Positions 1-12,574 of a stretch of 64,000 nt of DNA are shown piece by piece. Source of the DNA: Zantedeschia hybrid cultivar. Taxonomy: Eukaryota; Streptophyta; Magnoliopsida; Alismatales; Araceae. Under the pieces are notes generated by a model. It searched no databases, was not told the origin of the DNA, and saw nothing but the letters and a program-made list of their open reading frames with translations. Location of the stretch: contig JARZZO010000002.1 in NCBI GenBank assembly GCA_030544215.1, positions 74,283,150-74,347,149 of the forward strand. Reading direction: 5' to 3'. Made by a program: the position numbers and the translations under genes. The first letter of the stretch is position 1. Each line of letters begins with the position of its first letter.

Positions 1-1423
1 ATGTTATACATCTTGTTTAATTTTGGTAAAATATTTACGTTATGATGAGGCCATGATATACCTGTTTAGGGCATGATTCGACTAAAAATACTGCATACAT
101 GATCATAGTTTTCAAAGAAATAATGTTTTAAGCTTCAATCTAGGAATGTGGATTTACTCGCTAAAAGGCGTTAGGGTAGGCTAGTGCGATTTACGAATCA
201 CATCACTTTTGTCTGACGCGATTCAAAGGGTTGATCATTGATTAGAATTTCTATCAATTTTAGGTTTAAATTGCATCATGTAAATTCCATTATTGCATTA
301 GAATGTGTTCTGCATTAAACATATTTGCCTATCTATGCGTGAAGTCAATTAATGTGCTTAAGATGCTAAGTGGATATATCAAACGATGATGTGAGCCTTA
401 AGCGCTATATGGGCCAAAATGCTATGCTATAGGGGATATCTCTTGATTTCCTCAGACCCAAAGTATCACACAGTGGGAGACATCTCTTGATTCTATAGGA
501 GTCACTTTTAGATTCCCTCATTCACTCTGTTAATGACTAAGGGGTTAAGTAAGATATCCGAGGCAACCGGTTAAATCCTTGAAGTATATTTACATACTAT
601 TCCGATAGAATCTGTGAGCATCCTTTGACTGCGTAGCTGAGATCTAGTGAGTTTGTTATAACCAGTAGATAAAGAAGAAGAAGTTACCTTATGTCATTGT
701 GTAGTTGCTTATCTTATGTTAAAGTGAAGAGATATGATATGTGTGATCATACATGATGCTCAAAGATAGTTAAGTTTTAGATTTTATTGTATGTTGTAGT
801 GTTATGATATATGTTGAAAATTCATATTTATATTCATAAATAAGATGTTCAAGTAATGGTAAATTCATGCTAATTAGTTTGCACGTTTGTTTCATAGTAA
901 TCCGTGATGAAAGACGTAAGTTTATTTCTTCTTTTCAATTTAATAGGTTAACAAGAGATGTGTAGGTTAATTTCTTTTCATCAAATGAGATGTACTCTTC
1001 TTTCATTGAACTTCTAAAGATCCTAGCTATTATAATAGTTGTTTATTTCATATTAATATAGTTCAGTGGTTGACTTGGTTGTGAAGGTTGTATTATTCTT
1101 TCATATCTATGCTTGTACTCTCTATTGCTGATGTAACATGTTCGGTTGCTCTCACTGTGATAATCCCAAACTGACGGTTCACAGTAAATCGATATGATTG
1201 AACTAGGCCAGCAGAGCACAGGGTCACATTTACTGTACTTGAACTCTTTAAATTCCATTAACTGAAGCGGTGTGTGATTTTGTTTTAATCACGCGCGCAT
1301 GTATCATGTTTTTCTCTTCAGATGCAGACTCAAGACATCAAATCTTCAAGAATTTTTTTCAAAACTAAATACATGTCAATATTATATATATGTTTTTAAA
1401 AGAAAATTTGATTTACTTGTGAC
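1..1423. other. AT-rich stretch without recognisable gene; possibly internal part of an LTR element
   Basis: No reading frame here resembles a known protein. The stretch ends at a polypurine tract followed by a probable LTR (1424-1805), so it may be the decayed or non-coding interior of a large retroelement that begins before the window. No tandem repeats or RNA genes were seen. This attribution is inference from position alone. Confidence 0.3.
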
Positions 1424-1805
1424 AAGTGGGAGAATGTTATGTTTTATGTCTAATGTTGTGGTCCAGTTGTGGTTCTGCGATCGCACACACATAAACATAC
1501 CATCAGGACTAATAAGTGGAATATCTTTATCGAACTTAACCCATTAACTGTCCATCAAGATCCTATTATAGGTGAAATCTTGAGTCAAGTCTTATTAAGA
1601 CTGATCCCTCCTCTCTATATAAGTAAGTATGACTCTCCATTAAGTTGTATGCAATTAAGAGACTCTAAAGAGAGAAAACTAGAGAGAGATCGTATAGGAT
1701 TATGTGTCTCTCCGCCCGAGTGTTTGTGCATTCCCTCTTCCTCGTCGTCTTCCTCGACACGTGGGATGGGTTCCACTTTAGATATTCTGTGGATCCCCTA
1801 ACAAC
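1424..1805 (+). mobile_element. Probable 3' LTR with polypurine tract
   Basis: The purine run AAGTGGGAGAA ends just before a TGTTA that opens a roughly 370-bp segment closing in TAACA at 1805, so the ends are TG...CA with 5-bp inverted termini. A TATA-like CTATATAAG lies at 1615-1623 in the second half, where an LTR promoter would sit. A polypurine tract directly before TG is the plant retrotransposon 3' LTR arrangement. No second LTR copy is in the window, so the partner would lie upstream of base 1. It could also be a solo LTR with a chance purine run. Confidence 0.55.
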
Positions 1806-2165
1806 ATATTCATGAATCGCTAGACCCAACCCTGGACTAACTTCAAGAGAGAATTGTCTTTGCCATTTTGGGACCAGAAAGCAAAATATTTGAACATTCC
1901 CCGACTTTGTAGCTCTTGTCATTATTAAGGTTGGTTGGTCAAGGTGTTTCAACGGACTCAATAGAGATTAAGAAGGCCAAGCCAGCGAAGGAAACAGTAC
2001 ACCGTGGGCCGAAGAGCTCACGGAAGCTCAATATTGTCCTGATTATGTCCGTCTTATGAAGAGAAGTCCATGAATGGTAGGCAAATAATTACTAATGAAA
2101 AAGCTATGTGTACGTTTAGTCTTGCAGATAATGGCAATGCTATGGATCATGAGAATCTATTCGTA

Positions 2166-2502
2166 TGAAGAGCCCAAAGCTGCCTGATAGGAAGTTTCAA
2201 GGATGATTCAACAAAAGTGGGATCACTTCCCATTTGTTGTTACTATTTGTTATTTCAGGTGTATGTGTATGTTGTCTAATGATTTCTCAATCATGTACAG
2301 TAAATTTTCTGCAGTCCATCAAGAGGAAGCTTCGAGGATGCTTGGACCTGAGCTACTATATATACATATATAATGAATAAAATTTATTCTACATGATAAT
2401 AAAAACAATTAGCAATGTATATATACTTGAATAAAAAAATATTATGCAGTGATCCCACTTCTATCCAACCATTCTTGAAGCTTCCTGTTAACAACAGGCA
2501 AC

Positions 2503-2506
<4 letters not shown>
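2166..2506. repeat. Inverted gene-fragment repeat (two arms of about 55 bp)
   Basis: The plus-strand stretch about 2168-2228 and the minus-strand stretch about 2506-2443 are imperfect inverted copies sharing the words TGCCTG, AGGAAG, TTCAAG and AAGTGGGATCACT. A shorter third copy (AGGAAGCTTCGAGGATG) lies at about 2329-2346. Translated in the matching frame, the arms give related peptides containing KLP, RK, LQ/FQ and SGIT, with a stop in the plus-strand arm. This suggests duplicated pieces of one coding exon. I do not recognise the protein. The spacer is about 210 bp, so a transcript could fold into a long hairpin. Confidence 0.45.
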
Positions 2507-2561
<55 letters not shown>

Positions 2562-2583
2562 GGGGGAGAGAGAGAGAGAGAGA
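2504..2583. repeat. (TA)n then (GA)n microsatellite
   Basis: A TA dinucleotide run of about 20 units is followed by CATATA repeats and then a GA run of about 9 units. Peptides predicted across it are low-complexity and not real. Confidence 0.9.
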
Positions 2584-2599
2584 AAAAAACTCCTACTTC

Positions 2600-4418
2600 T
2601 CCACATTTAAAAAATAAATAAAAATCATTAGAAATTTTAATATTCAAATTATCCCCATCTATGTTAGTTTCGACACCTTAAGATTCAATTTTCACCATTA
2701 GATTTAAAAAACTTACACGTAGTCATCCAATTAAATTCATCATTGTTTGGATATCAAAACTAAAACCTCAAGGAATGAGATGTGATCAACCTTAAGGGTT
2801 AATATGATGAGTTTTCTATTTTTTGACTATTTTTTCATCATTTTTAAATGTTGATTTTTTATATCTTGATCGGATGGCTAAGATTGATCGTCAAGATTGG
2901 ATGGTGAATACTAAAATCTTAAGAATGGGAGCAATCCTAAGAGGTATATTTGACTATTTAAAACTTATTTATGAATTTTATTATCTTTTTAAACATGAAG
3001 AGAAGAAAATTTTGATGGGCCCCGGGGCATATTCTGTTTGATACAAAAGCTACTAGACAATGCATTTTACAGTGCATGCAAAACCTGATCCAAAAATAAT
3101 AATTTAAGAATTTAAGGCTAGATTTTGAGTAGCATCTAAATTAAAGTATTTTTAAATTTCACAAATTTTAACTCAATTATTTTGAAGGGAGAGCGTGGGG
3201 GCTCAAAAGTCAACTAAGATCTCAACTAATTTTTTTTACTTCCTACTAAATTTTAAAATAAGATTTATCCATATTGGGGTAAAAGTAAAGTTGTTCGAAG
3301 ATATTTAACTTAATAACTATTCAAAATTAATTATAACTTTTTCTTTCAAATATTTTGTGTTGACAGTATAAATTAAAAATTGTCTGTTAACAAAAAACCT
3401 CGCCAAACATACCTTAAACATGATTCCTAGGTGCTTTTGAAATGTTTGAAAGCGCCATTAAGACGAACTTTTTGATCTCCTTAATTTATACTAGACTTGA
3501 TTGAGTTATGTCCTTACCGCAACTTTATTTCAAGTTCTTTAATCTTCTTAAATCTAGCATTCGTTTCCCTCATTTTCCTTCTAGGATTGAAAATATGTGA
3601 ACTGTGCAGCAAAATAAATTTCTGAAATATATTTTCTAATTAGGCAGGATGGAATATCTCTTTGTGACATATTTAACTTTTGAACAATGGAGCCAAGCTT
3701 AACTCTAAAAGATTAAGTGTTACTTAAAAATTAAATACCTACTACGCTCCTGCACGCGTGGAACTTACGCGGTTTAGTCTTCTGAGCATTTCTCAGACAA
3801 AACAAAAGAAATTTAAGAGATTTTCCAAAGTCCTTTCTCTCACTTATATTAAACTTCTCCACGAGGAAGCTTTGTCTCCTCCCTGTCACTTTACTTACTC
3901 TCGAAAAATTCTCTTTTTCATTCGGCTCGACAGAATCTGTCTCAATCAATCCAACTCAAATTAGCTTGTATCGAATCAAAATAAATTTAAGTAGACTCTT
4001 TGAATCAGCGAACCCTACTTTGAAGAAGCTTCGAAGAAGCTTTAGGGTTCTTCAGTTCTAAAAATTTTTATCGACGTAACCTCATATCCTACGAGCCTAC
4101 GATTGGTCGGTGGTCGCTGGTCGCTTGTCGCTGGTCACTACTAGTGCTGGGTGATGCGCGTGGTCTGGAAAGCCCACGGGATCTGGCCTGCCCCGTAAGC
4201 GGTTTCTGGTTTCTTGTGGACTTCTAAGCTTGTTTGGCATGCCTTAAAATATTATAATCATTTTATTTTAAAATTATCAATTTTAAATTAATATACATAA
4301 AATCTGTGATCTAAATCATGAGTTTTAAAATCTTTAATTTTGTTTTACAGTGATTTTGGACTGAAAATTAAAATCAGTTGAAAGTTAATTAAGGCAATCA
4401 ATCAATTATCGAAAAACA
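2600..4418. other. Intergenic, AT-rich, no gene seen
   Basis: No coding region or complete transposon could be supported. The only local structure is a short GC-richer patch at about 4100-4140 where the word GGTCGCTGGTCGC and variants repeat four times. Predicted peptides are short and lack any familiar motif. Confidence 0.6.
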
Positions 4419-4732
4419 ATACTTACTACAATGTTCCTGCGTGCTGCACGCAAGGGCATTGCAGTGGGTAAACTATTTTTTTTTATTTTTTAAAGTTAGC
4501 TCCGAAGTGTTTTAATCGTATGTTACAAACAATAAAAAATGTACTTTTTTAATGTTCATTGGAGTTTGATTTTTTATTTTATAAATTTTTTTTGGGTCGT
4601 TTGATTGGATATTACACTGTACGGACAAGTAGAACACTTCGGAACCAACTTAAAAAAAAAAAAAAAAAAAAAAAAACTCTTACTCCCTGCAATGCCCATG
4701 CGTGCAGCACACAGGAGCATTGCAGCAAGTAT
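4419..4732. mobile_element. Foldback MITE, family 1, copy A
   Basis: About 55 bp at each end are inverted copies: the left end has ACAATG, GTGCTGCACGCA and GGGCATTGCAG; the reverse complement of the right end has GCAATG, GTGCTGCACGCA and GGGCATTGCAG. The core contains a 24-base A run and no coding capacity. The element is about 314 bp and is flanked by TA on both sides, but the palindromic ends make the target duplication ambiguous, so the superfamily is not assigned. Four relatives occur in this window (B at 7541, C at 34277, D at 39843, E at 57384). Confidence 0.75.
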
Positions 4733-5254
4733 CATTATGGAATATGGCAATTTACAACATTTCAAATGCATGAAAATAATGTAAAATAATTTACAGTAAT
4801 CAGAACATAACAAAATCCTGTTTTATGGTCATTTACGAAATTTTATTGTATATTATGAGTCTGTGACACGCCAAATAACTCCCTAATGTAAAGGTTTAGA
4901 TCCTAGAATATAACGTCAAGCGGTTAATATTTTTGCAAATGCTCTGTTAATTGTATCGTGTGATTCATCCATTAATGTACGGCATCCATATATTCAGCCC
5001 ATGAATATTTCTTAGGACAGTCTTTAGCATCCATTCTCGTCAGATCATTCTCGCTTACGAGGAATGAACTTATTTAAATTTATTTATTAAATCCTTCTTA
5101 GATGAAATTATAGAAATGGAGGAGTCTATTATGAAGAGGATGAGAATGTCTTTGAAGCTTTCTTCTCATATTCAAATGAGATTCCTCGAAATGGTCATAA
5201 AGTTTTAAGTGCATAAAGTCACGGGGAAAAGTTACAAAAAGGATTTTTTTATTT

Positions 5255-5575
5255 TTTAATCTCTATAATATTTTAATCTTTTGTATTAATCTCTATAATC
5301 TTCATATTTATATTAACCCCGCCGCGATTTCTGGATCTTTCTTAGAAAGTCCCTCTAGATAGTGACTTTCATAAAACAGCCTAGTATATTATGATAAAAA
5401 TATGATGCATGGAAGGAATATCGTGAATATTCTCTATTTTTTACAATTGCTAATCGAAGGAGCTTTTCAAAGAATTGCGGGAGTTTAAACTAAATATAAA
5501 ATTATAAGGATTAATGTGAAATATTGAAAAATTGTAAGGGATAGAAAGTAAAAAACTTCAAAAAATTTTATCAAG
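5255..5575. repeat. Foldback repeat, family 2, copy 1
   Basis: Left and right parts are imperfect inverted copies: ATTAATCTCTATAATCTTC on the left pairs with AAAATTATAAGGATTAATG near 5500 on the right. The middle shares GTCCCTCTAG and GTGAATATTCT words, in opposite orientation, with 15820-16060. There is no coding capacity. This fits a degraded MITE, but the ends are not sharp. Confidence 0.4.
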
Positions 5576-5704
5576 TTCGGAGACCATCCATGTTGCAAAA
5601 AATATATAATTTTATTATGAACACTCTTGTATCTGATCCGAAAATTTAGATTGCGTATTGTATGATTTGATGACGGTTGGCCACAGATATAGTTACATGC
5701 TGCT

Positions 5705-6045
5705 GCAGTTACAGTGCCGCAAACATTTTTCTCTTAATCCCAATTTATTTACAGAATAAGTTATTTATAATTACTTATTCAGAATAACATATACTAGAAT
5801 AAGGGGTATTTTACTTCGATAGTTATGTGAGATCTATTGGCGAAATAAGAAGGATAAGCAATTCTTATGTTATTTAGAATTGTTTATTCTCCTTATTTAA
5901 GCATAAGTAATTCTAACGCGGTATAAGTCATTCCGTTCTTCAAATTAGAATTAACTTTATTCTAAGAATAAGAAATCTTATTCTTTTCTAATTCTGCAGA
6001 CAAAGTAAAGCTTAATAAATATTTGGGCATTGCAGCTGTAACTCC
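5705..6045. repeat. Possible MITE rich in inverted AATAAG/CTTATT words
   Basis: The segment is bounded by GCAGTTACAGTGCCGCAAAC on the left and GGGCATTGCAGCTGTAACT on the right, which are rough inverted copies (AGTTACAG...CTGTAACT). The interior has many AATAAG and CTTATT words in both orientations. It is non-coding. The boundaries and superfamily are uncertain. Confidence 0.4.
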
Positions 6046-7540
6046 CATCTAAGTGACTGATTCGTCTATGATCTGCCGATCAGACAGCGATTGCCACCGC
6101 AACGCCCAGAGGGCATGACGTAAGCATTGCTCTTGTCTAGGTAACATCGGCTGAGAGCACCCAGCCCAATATAGTTAGGATGGGCTGCCATTTGGGCCAA
6201 TTCAAAAGTGAAATTTAAGCGTGGTAATTGAGCAGGCAAGTCCTTAGCCCAATCCATCAAGCCCAAATTAGTTTTAGACTAGGCTGGTTGCTGGCCTGCA
6301 AGGCATTCAATGGTTGGGCTGAATTTGCACACACCGAAATTAGGCCTAGTCGTTTGCAAATAGGTTTTTTTCTTCTTTCTGATATTTTTAAGATTATGTA
6401 CTTTTCAAAAATAGTTCCATCATTCTTTATTTTTTTAGAAGCCAGATAATGCATACTCTTCTTATTATCTTTATGACCAGCCTGCAGCCAGAATTGATGG
6501 TTTGGGTGGTCCTCTATGTTGAGCTCTCTCTTCTCTCGCTAGTCTCTTTGGTAATTCTGATCATATTTGAGGTTCCGGCACTTGTACATATCTCCTTGAA
6601 AACTTGTGTTTATACCATCTTAAAGCTCACATTTGAAAGTACATAAACTTAAATATTAGAGTATGCACACTTTTGTAAGTCTCTTATTTTTATACATAAT
6701 CATACATAGGGCTGGATTTGGGAAGGTTGTGCTGGACCGTGTAGTAAGTAAAGCTATAGCCCAAATTGAGAATGGTCTAATCCAAATTCAGTCCAACCCT
6801 TGTTTAACCCAAATTACAATGATCCAACCCAGCTAAAATTTAGAGCAATGAATTTGGGTGAGCTAAGTTGGATTGGACCGGATTTGGCTAACCTAATTTT
6901 TAAATTAGAAAAATTATTAATTATGTGAAATGCCGAATGGATTTGGGATCACTAATTTTAAATCTAAAGAAAATAAAATTTATGATCTTAAAATCACTGG
7001 CTTTGAAATCACCAATTTTATTTACGGTAACTATAAATAAGCCAAAAGGAGGATTTTAAGTGCTGACCGATTTTTAAATACCACAATTTATGTCGCATCA
7101 AACCAAACTCAAGGGGAAAAAAAATACCGTACAACAATCTATAACACTCCAAACATAAGAAACATATTTTTTACGACTATTTATGATGTTTTATAATATT
7201 TTACGACTGCACCAAGCGACACCTAGATAATTCCATTCCGAAGTACCCTTTCCACTACAAGGATATATATACCTTGATTGGAACTAGCTAGAGGGCTGGT
7301 AAGTTTGGCGGATGGCCCAAATTTGGGTTCACATATCGTCCCTCCCAACCCAACTGTACTGCTGGTAAACACATGATTGCGCCAAATGCACCCACATTCA
7401 CAAGACACCGTTTGACACTCGCTATAGAATGTCTATTATCACATTTAATACTGCAGCACACGCGCCAGCATCATGTGGAGAAAGAATTAAAAAAAAACAG
7501 CATGTGGAGAAGAAGTAATCAATGTACCACATTCCTAGGA

Positions 7541-7910
7541 GTAATATTTGTTATAATGCTCCTCATTGTTGCATGCACCAGCATTGCAGTGAGTAAAATC
7601 TTTTTTTTACTTTTTTATTTTTTATTTAGGTTGGCCCCGACCGTACAATGTAACATTTGATTGAATGACTCAGAAAAATCTGAAAAATTTAAAATTAAAT
7701 CTAATAAACAATAAAAGAAATGTACTTTTTTACTATTCATTGAGTTCGATTTTTTATTTCTAAATTATTTTAAGTTGTCCGATCGGATATTGCACCGTAC
7801 ATATAGTTAGCACCTTAAGGTCAACCTAAAAAAATAAAAAATAAATATTTTGTTTACCCACTGTAGTGCCCTTGAGGGCAATACGCACGAGCATTGCAGC
7901 AAGTATTACT
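7541..7910. mobile_element. Foldback MITE, family 1, copy B
   Basis: The ends GTAATATTTGTTATAATGCT and, inverted, GTAATACTTGCTGCAATGCT match over more than 50 bp. The interior repeats the family layout: a CGTACAATGT half and a TTGCACCGTACA half facing each other around AT-rich DNA. It has no coding capacity. The inverted match extends through GAGTAATA beyond the ends of copy A, so the exact end is unclear. Confidence 0.7.
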
Positions 7911-8143
7911 CTATTCCTAGATCTCAGTACATTGCATACATTCCAGAATGTACAGAAAGAAAAAATTATATATCAAAGACTTTAAAACTAAAATTGGAAT
8001 CAATTACCGAACTGATCCGTCTAATAAAACACAATTTAACCCAGGCTAGCAAGGCTATTTTTGACCGCTCTTAACCCGTCTAATAAAACACATCTTTTAA
8101 CTGATACAACGGACTTGTAACGAACTCAACTTTGTACCATCTT
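7911..8143. other. Short spacer before Copia-1
   Basis: No gene or repeat was identified. The last bases before the LTR are ATCTT, which do not match the GTTTT that follows the other end of Copia-1. Confidence 0.5.
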
Positions 8144-8656
8144 TGTTGGAAGCTAATGGTGGGCTTTTACTCACACAAAGTGGAATTATGGTGAAAATAT
8201 GTAGAGAAGGTAGAAAACACAAAAGTTGAAGAAGACCTTTCAAAAGTGGATATTCTATTGATCATATGTGACTTCTTACATGAAAACAACTAACCACATG
8301 TATATATAGACTTTACATGAGCTTTCTAGATGGATAACTTTCCTAAAATGACTTTTAGACTCCCACTAACTAAGGCTCCAAGGTGGAGCACGAAAATCTC
8401 CTCATTACATGCATGGGAGTTACACTTGGGTGGTTACAAAAGACTCTTCAACTCCTATTAATGACCATTACATGACTCTCCACCTCTCTTGCATTCTTAA
8501 CTCAAATGAAGGTTACAAGAGTTACAAGAGAAACCCAAAAGATACCATAACCTCTAAATAATAAATGACCCATTTTTTCCTCTCTAACTCATAACATAAG
8601 AAACTCCTTACATAATTATAAGGAGATCCCCATGAAATTAAGTTTATTTCACAATA
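8144..8656 (-). repeat. Copia-1 3' LTR
   Basis: This 513-bp LTR matches 12575-13087 at about 98%. A purine-rich AAGGAGG on the minus strand lies immediately before it (8663-8657) and is the likely polypurine tract. On the minus strand a TATATATA box lies near 8310-8300, equivalent to the one in the other LTR. Confidence 0.95.
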
Positions 8657-8661
8657 CCTCC

Positions 8662-11600
8662 TTATAAACTTAATTCTCTTCCATCAAGCATTCTAAATAA
8701 TTTCTTCAATTTGGAGAAGACATCAAACTTCAAACGTTTTGTGAAAATATCCGCAACTTGATCTTGAGATTTGACAAAAATAAGTTCAATCTCTTTATTC
8801 TTCACATGCTCCCGAATGAAATGAAATCTTGTATCAATGTGCTTGCTCCTTTCATGATAGACCGGATTCTTGGCTAAGACAATTGCCAACTTGTTATCAA
8901 CAAGTATCTTTGTAGGCTCTCTTTAATTAACATGAAGATTCTTGAGTAAATTTCTCAACCACAGTGTATGACACACTCCGGATGATAATGCAACATACTC
9001 CGCTTCACAAGTAGAAAGTGTAACAATAGGTTGCTTCTTAGAAAACCAAGTGAATGCCGTTCCCCCTAAGAAGAATACAAATCCAGTGGTGCTCTTCTTT
9101 TCATCAATGTCACCTCTCCAATCACTATCGGAGTAGCCTACAAGATCAAATTCCTTAGATGATGAATAAAATAATCCATGATAAATAGTACATTTGATGT
9201 ACCGAAGAATTCTCTTTGCGGCTTTGAAATGTGTCGACTTTGGTTCTTCCATATATCGGCTCACTAAACCAACACCATATGAAATATTTGGCCTTGTGCA
9301 TGTTAAATATCTAAGGTTTCCAATTAAACTCTTGAATAAAGTTGAATCAATCACTTCACCTTCTTCATACTTTGACAATTTGATGCCACTTTCTACATGA
9401 GTGTTGACCGGATTGCAATCTTCCATATCGAACTTCTTGAGAATTTCTTGTGCATAAACTTCTTGGGATATGAAAATACCTTCAATTGTTTGCTTTACTT
9501 CAATACCAAGAAAATAGGACATAAGGCCAATATCTGTCATTTCAAATTCTTGAATCATACATTCCTTGAATTCTTTGAACATATGTAGATTATTTCCTGT
9601 AAAGATTAAATCATCTACATACAAACAAACAAGCAATATGTCTCCATTTTCATGTATCTTCAAGTAAAGTGCATGCTCATAAGGACATTTGACAAAATTA
9701 TTTTGTAAAAAATAATTGTCAATTCTACTATTCCATACTTTTGGTGCTTGCTTCAAACCATAGAGCGCCTTCTTGAGTCTTAGAACTTTTCCTTCGTGTC
9801 CTTTCTTCACATAACCCAAAAGTTGATCAACATAAACTTCTTCATCAAGAAAACCATTCAAGAATGCCGATTTAACATCCATTTGAAAAATACGCCAATG
9901 ATTTTGAGCCGCTAAAGCAATAACCAAACGAATAGTTTCCAAACGGGTAACGGGAGCAAATACCTCATCATAATCAATTCCGGCATTTTGTTTGTATCCT
10001 TTGGCTACCAATCTTGCTTTGTATTTTTCAACTTCTCCTTTGTCATTTTTCTTCATTTTGTACACCCACTTCACACCAATTGTCGTTTTGCCTTTTGGAA
10101 GAACCGCCAATTCCCATGTGTTGTTCTTCTCTATTGATTTGATTTCTTCATCCATAGCATCTCTCCACCTTTCATTTTTTACTGCATCATCAAATGTTAG
10201 AGGCTCACAATCTGCAAAAAGACAAAAGAGGGTTAGATCATTTTGATTTTCAGTTACATTGTAGATCTCATCAAGAGATCTCATCTTTCTTGGCCTTGAA
10301 TTTCCTCCCGACGATGAAGATGATGATGGAGATCCACCACTATGTGGAGACAAAGATGGCAAAGGTGGTGGCGACTGAGGCAAATGAGGTTCTTCATGTG
10401 CATCTTCATCTTCATCAACTAGTGGTCTCATCTCATCACTAGTTTTATTGGTATTCCAATTCCAAATGTCTTCTTCATCAAAAATCACATCATCATTGAC
10501 ATCAACTTTTTTATTAGAATGATCAAACAACTTATAGCCTTTAGTACGTGGATCATAACTAAGAAAGATATACTTTTTGCTCTTGTCATCTAACTTGGTT
10601 CTCCTTTGATCCGGTACATGTGCATAGGCTACACTTCTAAACACCTTTAAATGAGAAACATCCGGTTTCTATCTATACCATGCTTCATGTGGTGTCATGC
10701 TTTCCAAACCTTTTGTGGGACATCTATTCAACAAATAAACCGCACAAGCCACGGCCTCCCCCCAAAACTCTTTCGGCATATTTTTGCACTTTAACATACT
10801 TCGGGCCATATTGAGAATGGTTCGATTTCTTCTCTCCGCGACTCCATTTTGATGTGGTGAATATGGAGCCGCTAATGGACGATGAATCCCATGCTCTTCA
10901 CAAAATGCTTCAAAAGACTTTGATGTGAATTCTCCACCTCTATCCGATCTCATGGCTTTGATGTAGCAACCACTTTGCTTTTCAACAAATACCTTGAATT
11001 TCTTGAAAATATTAAACACTTTGGATTTTTCTTTAAGAAAATACACCCATGTCTTTCTAGTAAAATCATCTGTAAAGGTAAGAAAATATCTATTCTTACC
11101 AAATGATGTTGGAGAAATTGGCCCACATACATCGGTGTGAATGAGTTGGAGTGGCCCATTTGTCCTTCTTGTTGCTTCTTTTGGAAAACTCTTTCTATGA
11201 TGCTTGCCAAGAATACAACATTCACATAACTCATCTGAATGATCAATATGAGGCAATCCTTTCACCAACTTTTGCTTAGACAAAAACTTCAAACTAGCAA
11301 AATTAAGATGCCCATATCTTAAGTGCCATAACCAAGAGAGATCTTTAAAACATGCTTTCAAAGACTTTGTAACTTCACTTTGAATATTCAAAACAAACAT
11401 TCTATTCTTTTGCATGCCAACTCTAGCAATCAAGTTGTTTCTTTTATCTCTTATTGAAAGACCATGATCTTTCAAGTGAATATCATAGCATTTCTCTAAG
11501 AGTTGTCCCAAACTCAAAATATTATCTTTCATCGCCGAAACATAATAAACATCGGAAATCAATTGATAATTTCCATTCTTTGAACGAATCAAGATGTTAC

Positions 11601-11778
11601 TTTTTCCCTTGATTGCTATTTTGGATGAATTACCAAAAGTAACTTGACCACCAACTGTCTCATCAAAATTTGTGAAGATCTTTCTTTGTCCACTCATGTG
11701 ATTGCTTGCTCCGGAGTCAAGATACCATACTTCTTGATTGTCCTTCTCTTCTCCTTTGTATGCCAACAAGACAAATGG
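8662..11778 (-). pseudogene. Copia-1 pol: protease, integrase, reverse transcriptase, RNase H
   Basis: One frame holds the whole polyprotein with in-frame stops at 11779-11781, 10669-10671 and 8923-8925. Protease shows LDSGASNHM. The integrase zinc finger has H-x-H then CECC. The integrase core shows HTDVCGP, RSDRGGEF and NGVAERRNRT, supplying the D, D and E residues. Reverse transcriptase begins near WRDAMDEEI, has FQMDVKSAFLNG and a catalytic YVDDLI at about 9621. RNase H shows YSDSDWRGD, STCEAEYVALS and DNKLAI, ending at ADIFTKRL and a stop at 8662. At least two of the stops look like single C-to-T changes in glutamine codons, as expected from decay of methylated DNA. Confidence 0.93.
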
Positions 11779-12525
11779 TTATTCATCTTCATTTTGCTTC
11801 TCAACATGATTAGCCTTCTCATTATCATTGTTAGTAGAATCACGCCAACATTCACTTGCATAATGTCCACGTCTATGACAATTGTAACATTCAACTTGAG
11901 ATTTTCCATACCTTGGCTTTCCATATGATCACCACGGCCTCTACCACGGCCTCTTATGGAGTTTGTAGAAGTGCTTCCCTTCTCTTCATAGGAGATACCT
12001 CGTCCTCCTTTTCCACCGCGGCCACGACCACCACGTCCACGACCAAGTGACCGTAGTAACTTCTCCACCACACGAACATCCGATGTAGCCTCACCATTTC
12101 TTCGTAGTTGATTTACAACTATCTTCACCCTTGTGTAGTAATCCGAGATAGTCTCGAACTCTTTCATTTGTAAAGCTTCAAATTCACTTCTTAAAGTTTG
12201 GAGGCGTACCTTTTTCACCCTCTCTTCTCCTTTGCAAAACCTCTCGAGCAACTCCCATGCCGCCTTTGAAGAAGTTGCTTCGGCAATCTTCTCAAAGGTA
12301 GCTTCATCCACCCCTTGGTAGATGAGAAAAAATGGCTTTTTTATCCCTCTTTCTTGAATCCTTCAATGAAATTCTTTCATTTTGAGGCAAGGTCGCTTCA
12401 TCATCTGGCTCATCATAGCCTTGGGTGACAATATCTCATACATCTTGGGATCCAAGAAGCGCCTTCATTTGGATGCTCCAATTCTCATAGTTGATTTTGG
12501 AGAGTTGAGGAATTTGGAACGCCAT
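11779..12525 (-). pseudogene. Copia-1 gag with zinc knuckle
   Basis: Translation starts at 12525 with MAFQIPQLSKINYENWSIQM, a typical copia gag opening. A TGA at 12438-12436 replaces an expected tryptophan. The frame then slips by one base near 12330, runs open through the GRGRGG-rich stretch, and slips back near 11930. The CCHC knuckle (CYNCHRRGHYASEC) follows at about 11890, in the same frame as pol. A TAA at 11781-11779 separates gag from protease. The two slips compensate each other, so the knuckle is in the original frame. Confidence 0.9.
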
Positions 12526-12553
12526 ATTCCCACTAGCTATACTAACTAGTAGA

Positions 12554-12571
12554 AACCTCGCTCTGATACCA
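12554..12571 (-). promoter_or_regulatory. Copia-1 primer-binding site (tRNA-Met type)
   Basis: On the minus strand TGGTATCAGAGCGAGG lies three bases inside the 5' LTR. TGGTATCAGAGC is the usual plant complement to the 3' end of initiator tRNA-Met. It sets the direction of the element and marks 12575-13087 as the 5' LTR. Confidence 0.93.
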
Positions 12572-12574
12572 CTT

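Larger units (their letters stand above)
4733..7540. other. Intergenic, AT-rich; two foldback candidates, no gene
   Basis: Apart from the foldback candidates listed separately (5255-5575 and 5705-6045), I see no gene. Proline and glycine codons around 6060-6350 and 7200-7400 come from short GC-rich patches without a continuing frame. Recurrent GGGCT and GCCCAA words near 6230-6350 and 6710-6900 resemble low-complexity sequence common in monocot intergenic DNA. Confidence 0.55.

Noticed and set aside
4652..4675. Poly-A run as evidence of a retroposed gene or SINE
   Set aside because: It lies inside the core of a foldback MITE; no polymerase III boxes or coding similarity.
12554..12571. tRNA-like sequence
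   Set aside because: It is the primer-binding site complementary to a tRNA 3' end; there is no cloverleaf. The same applies at 20416, 26193 and 57009. No tRNA or rRNA gene was found.
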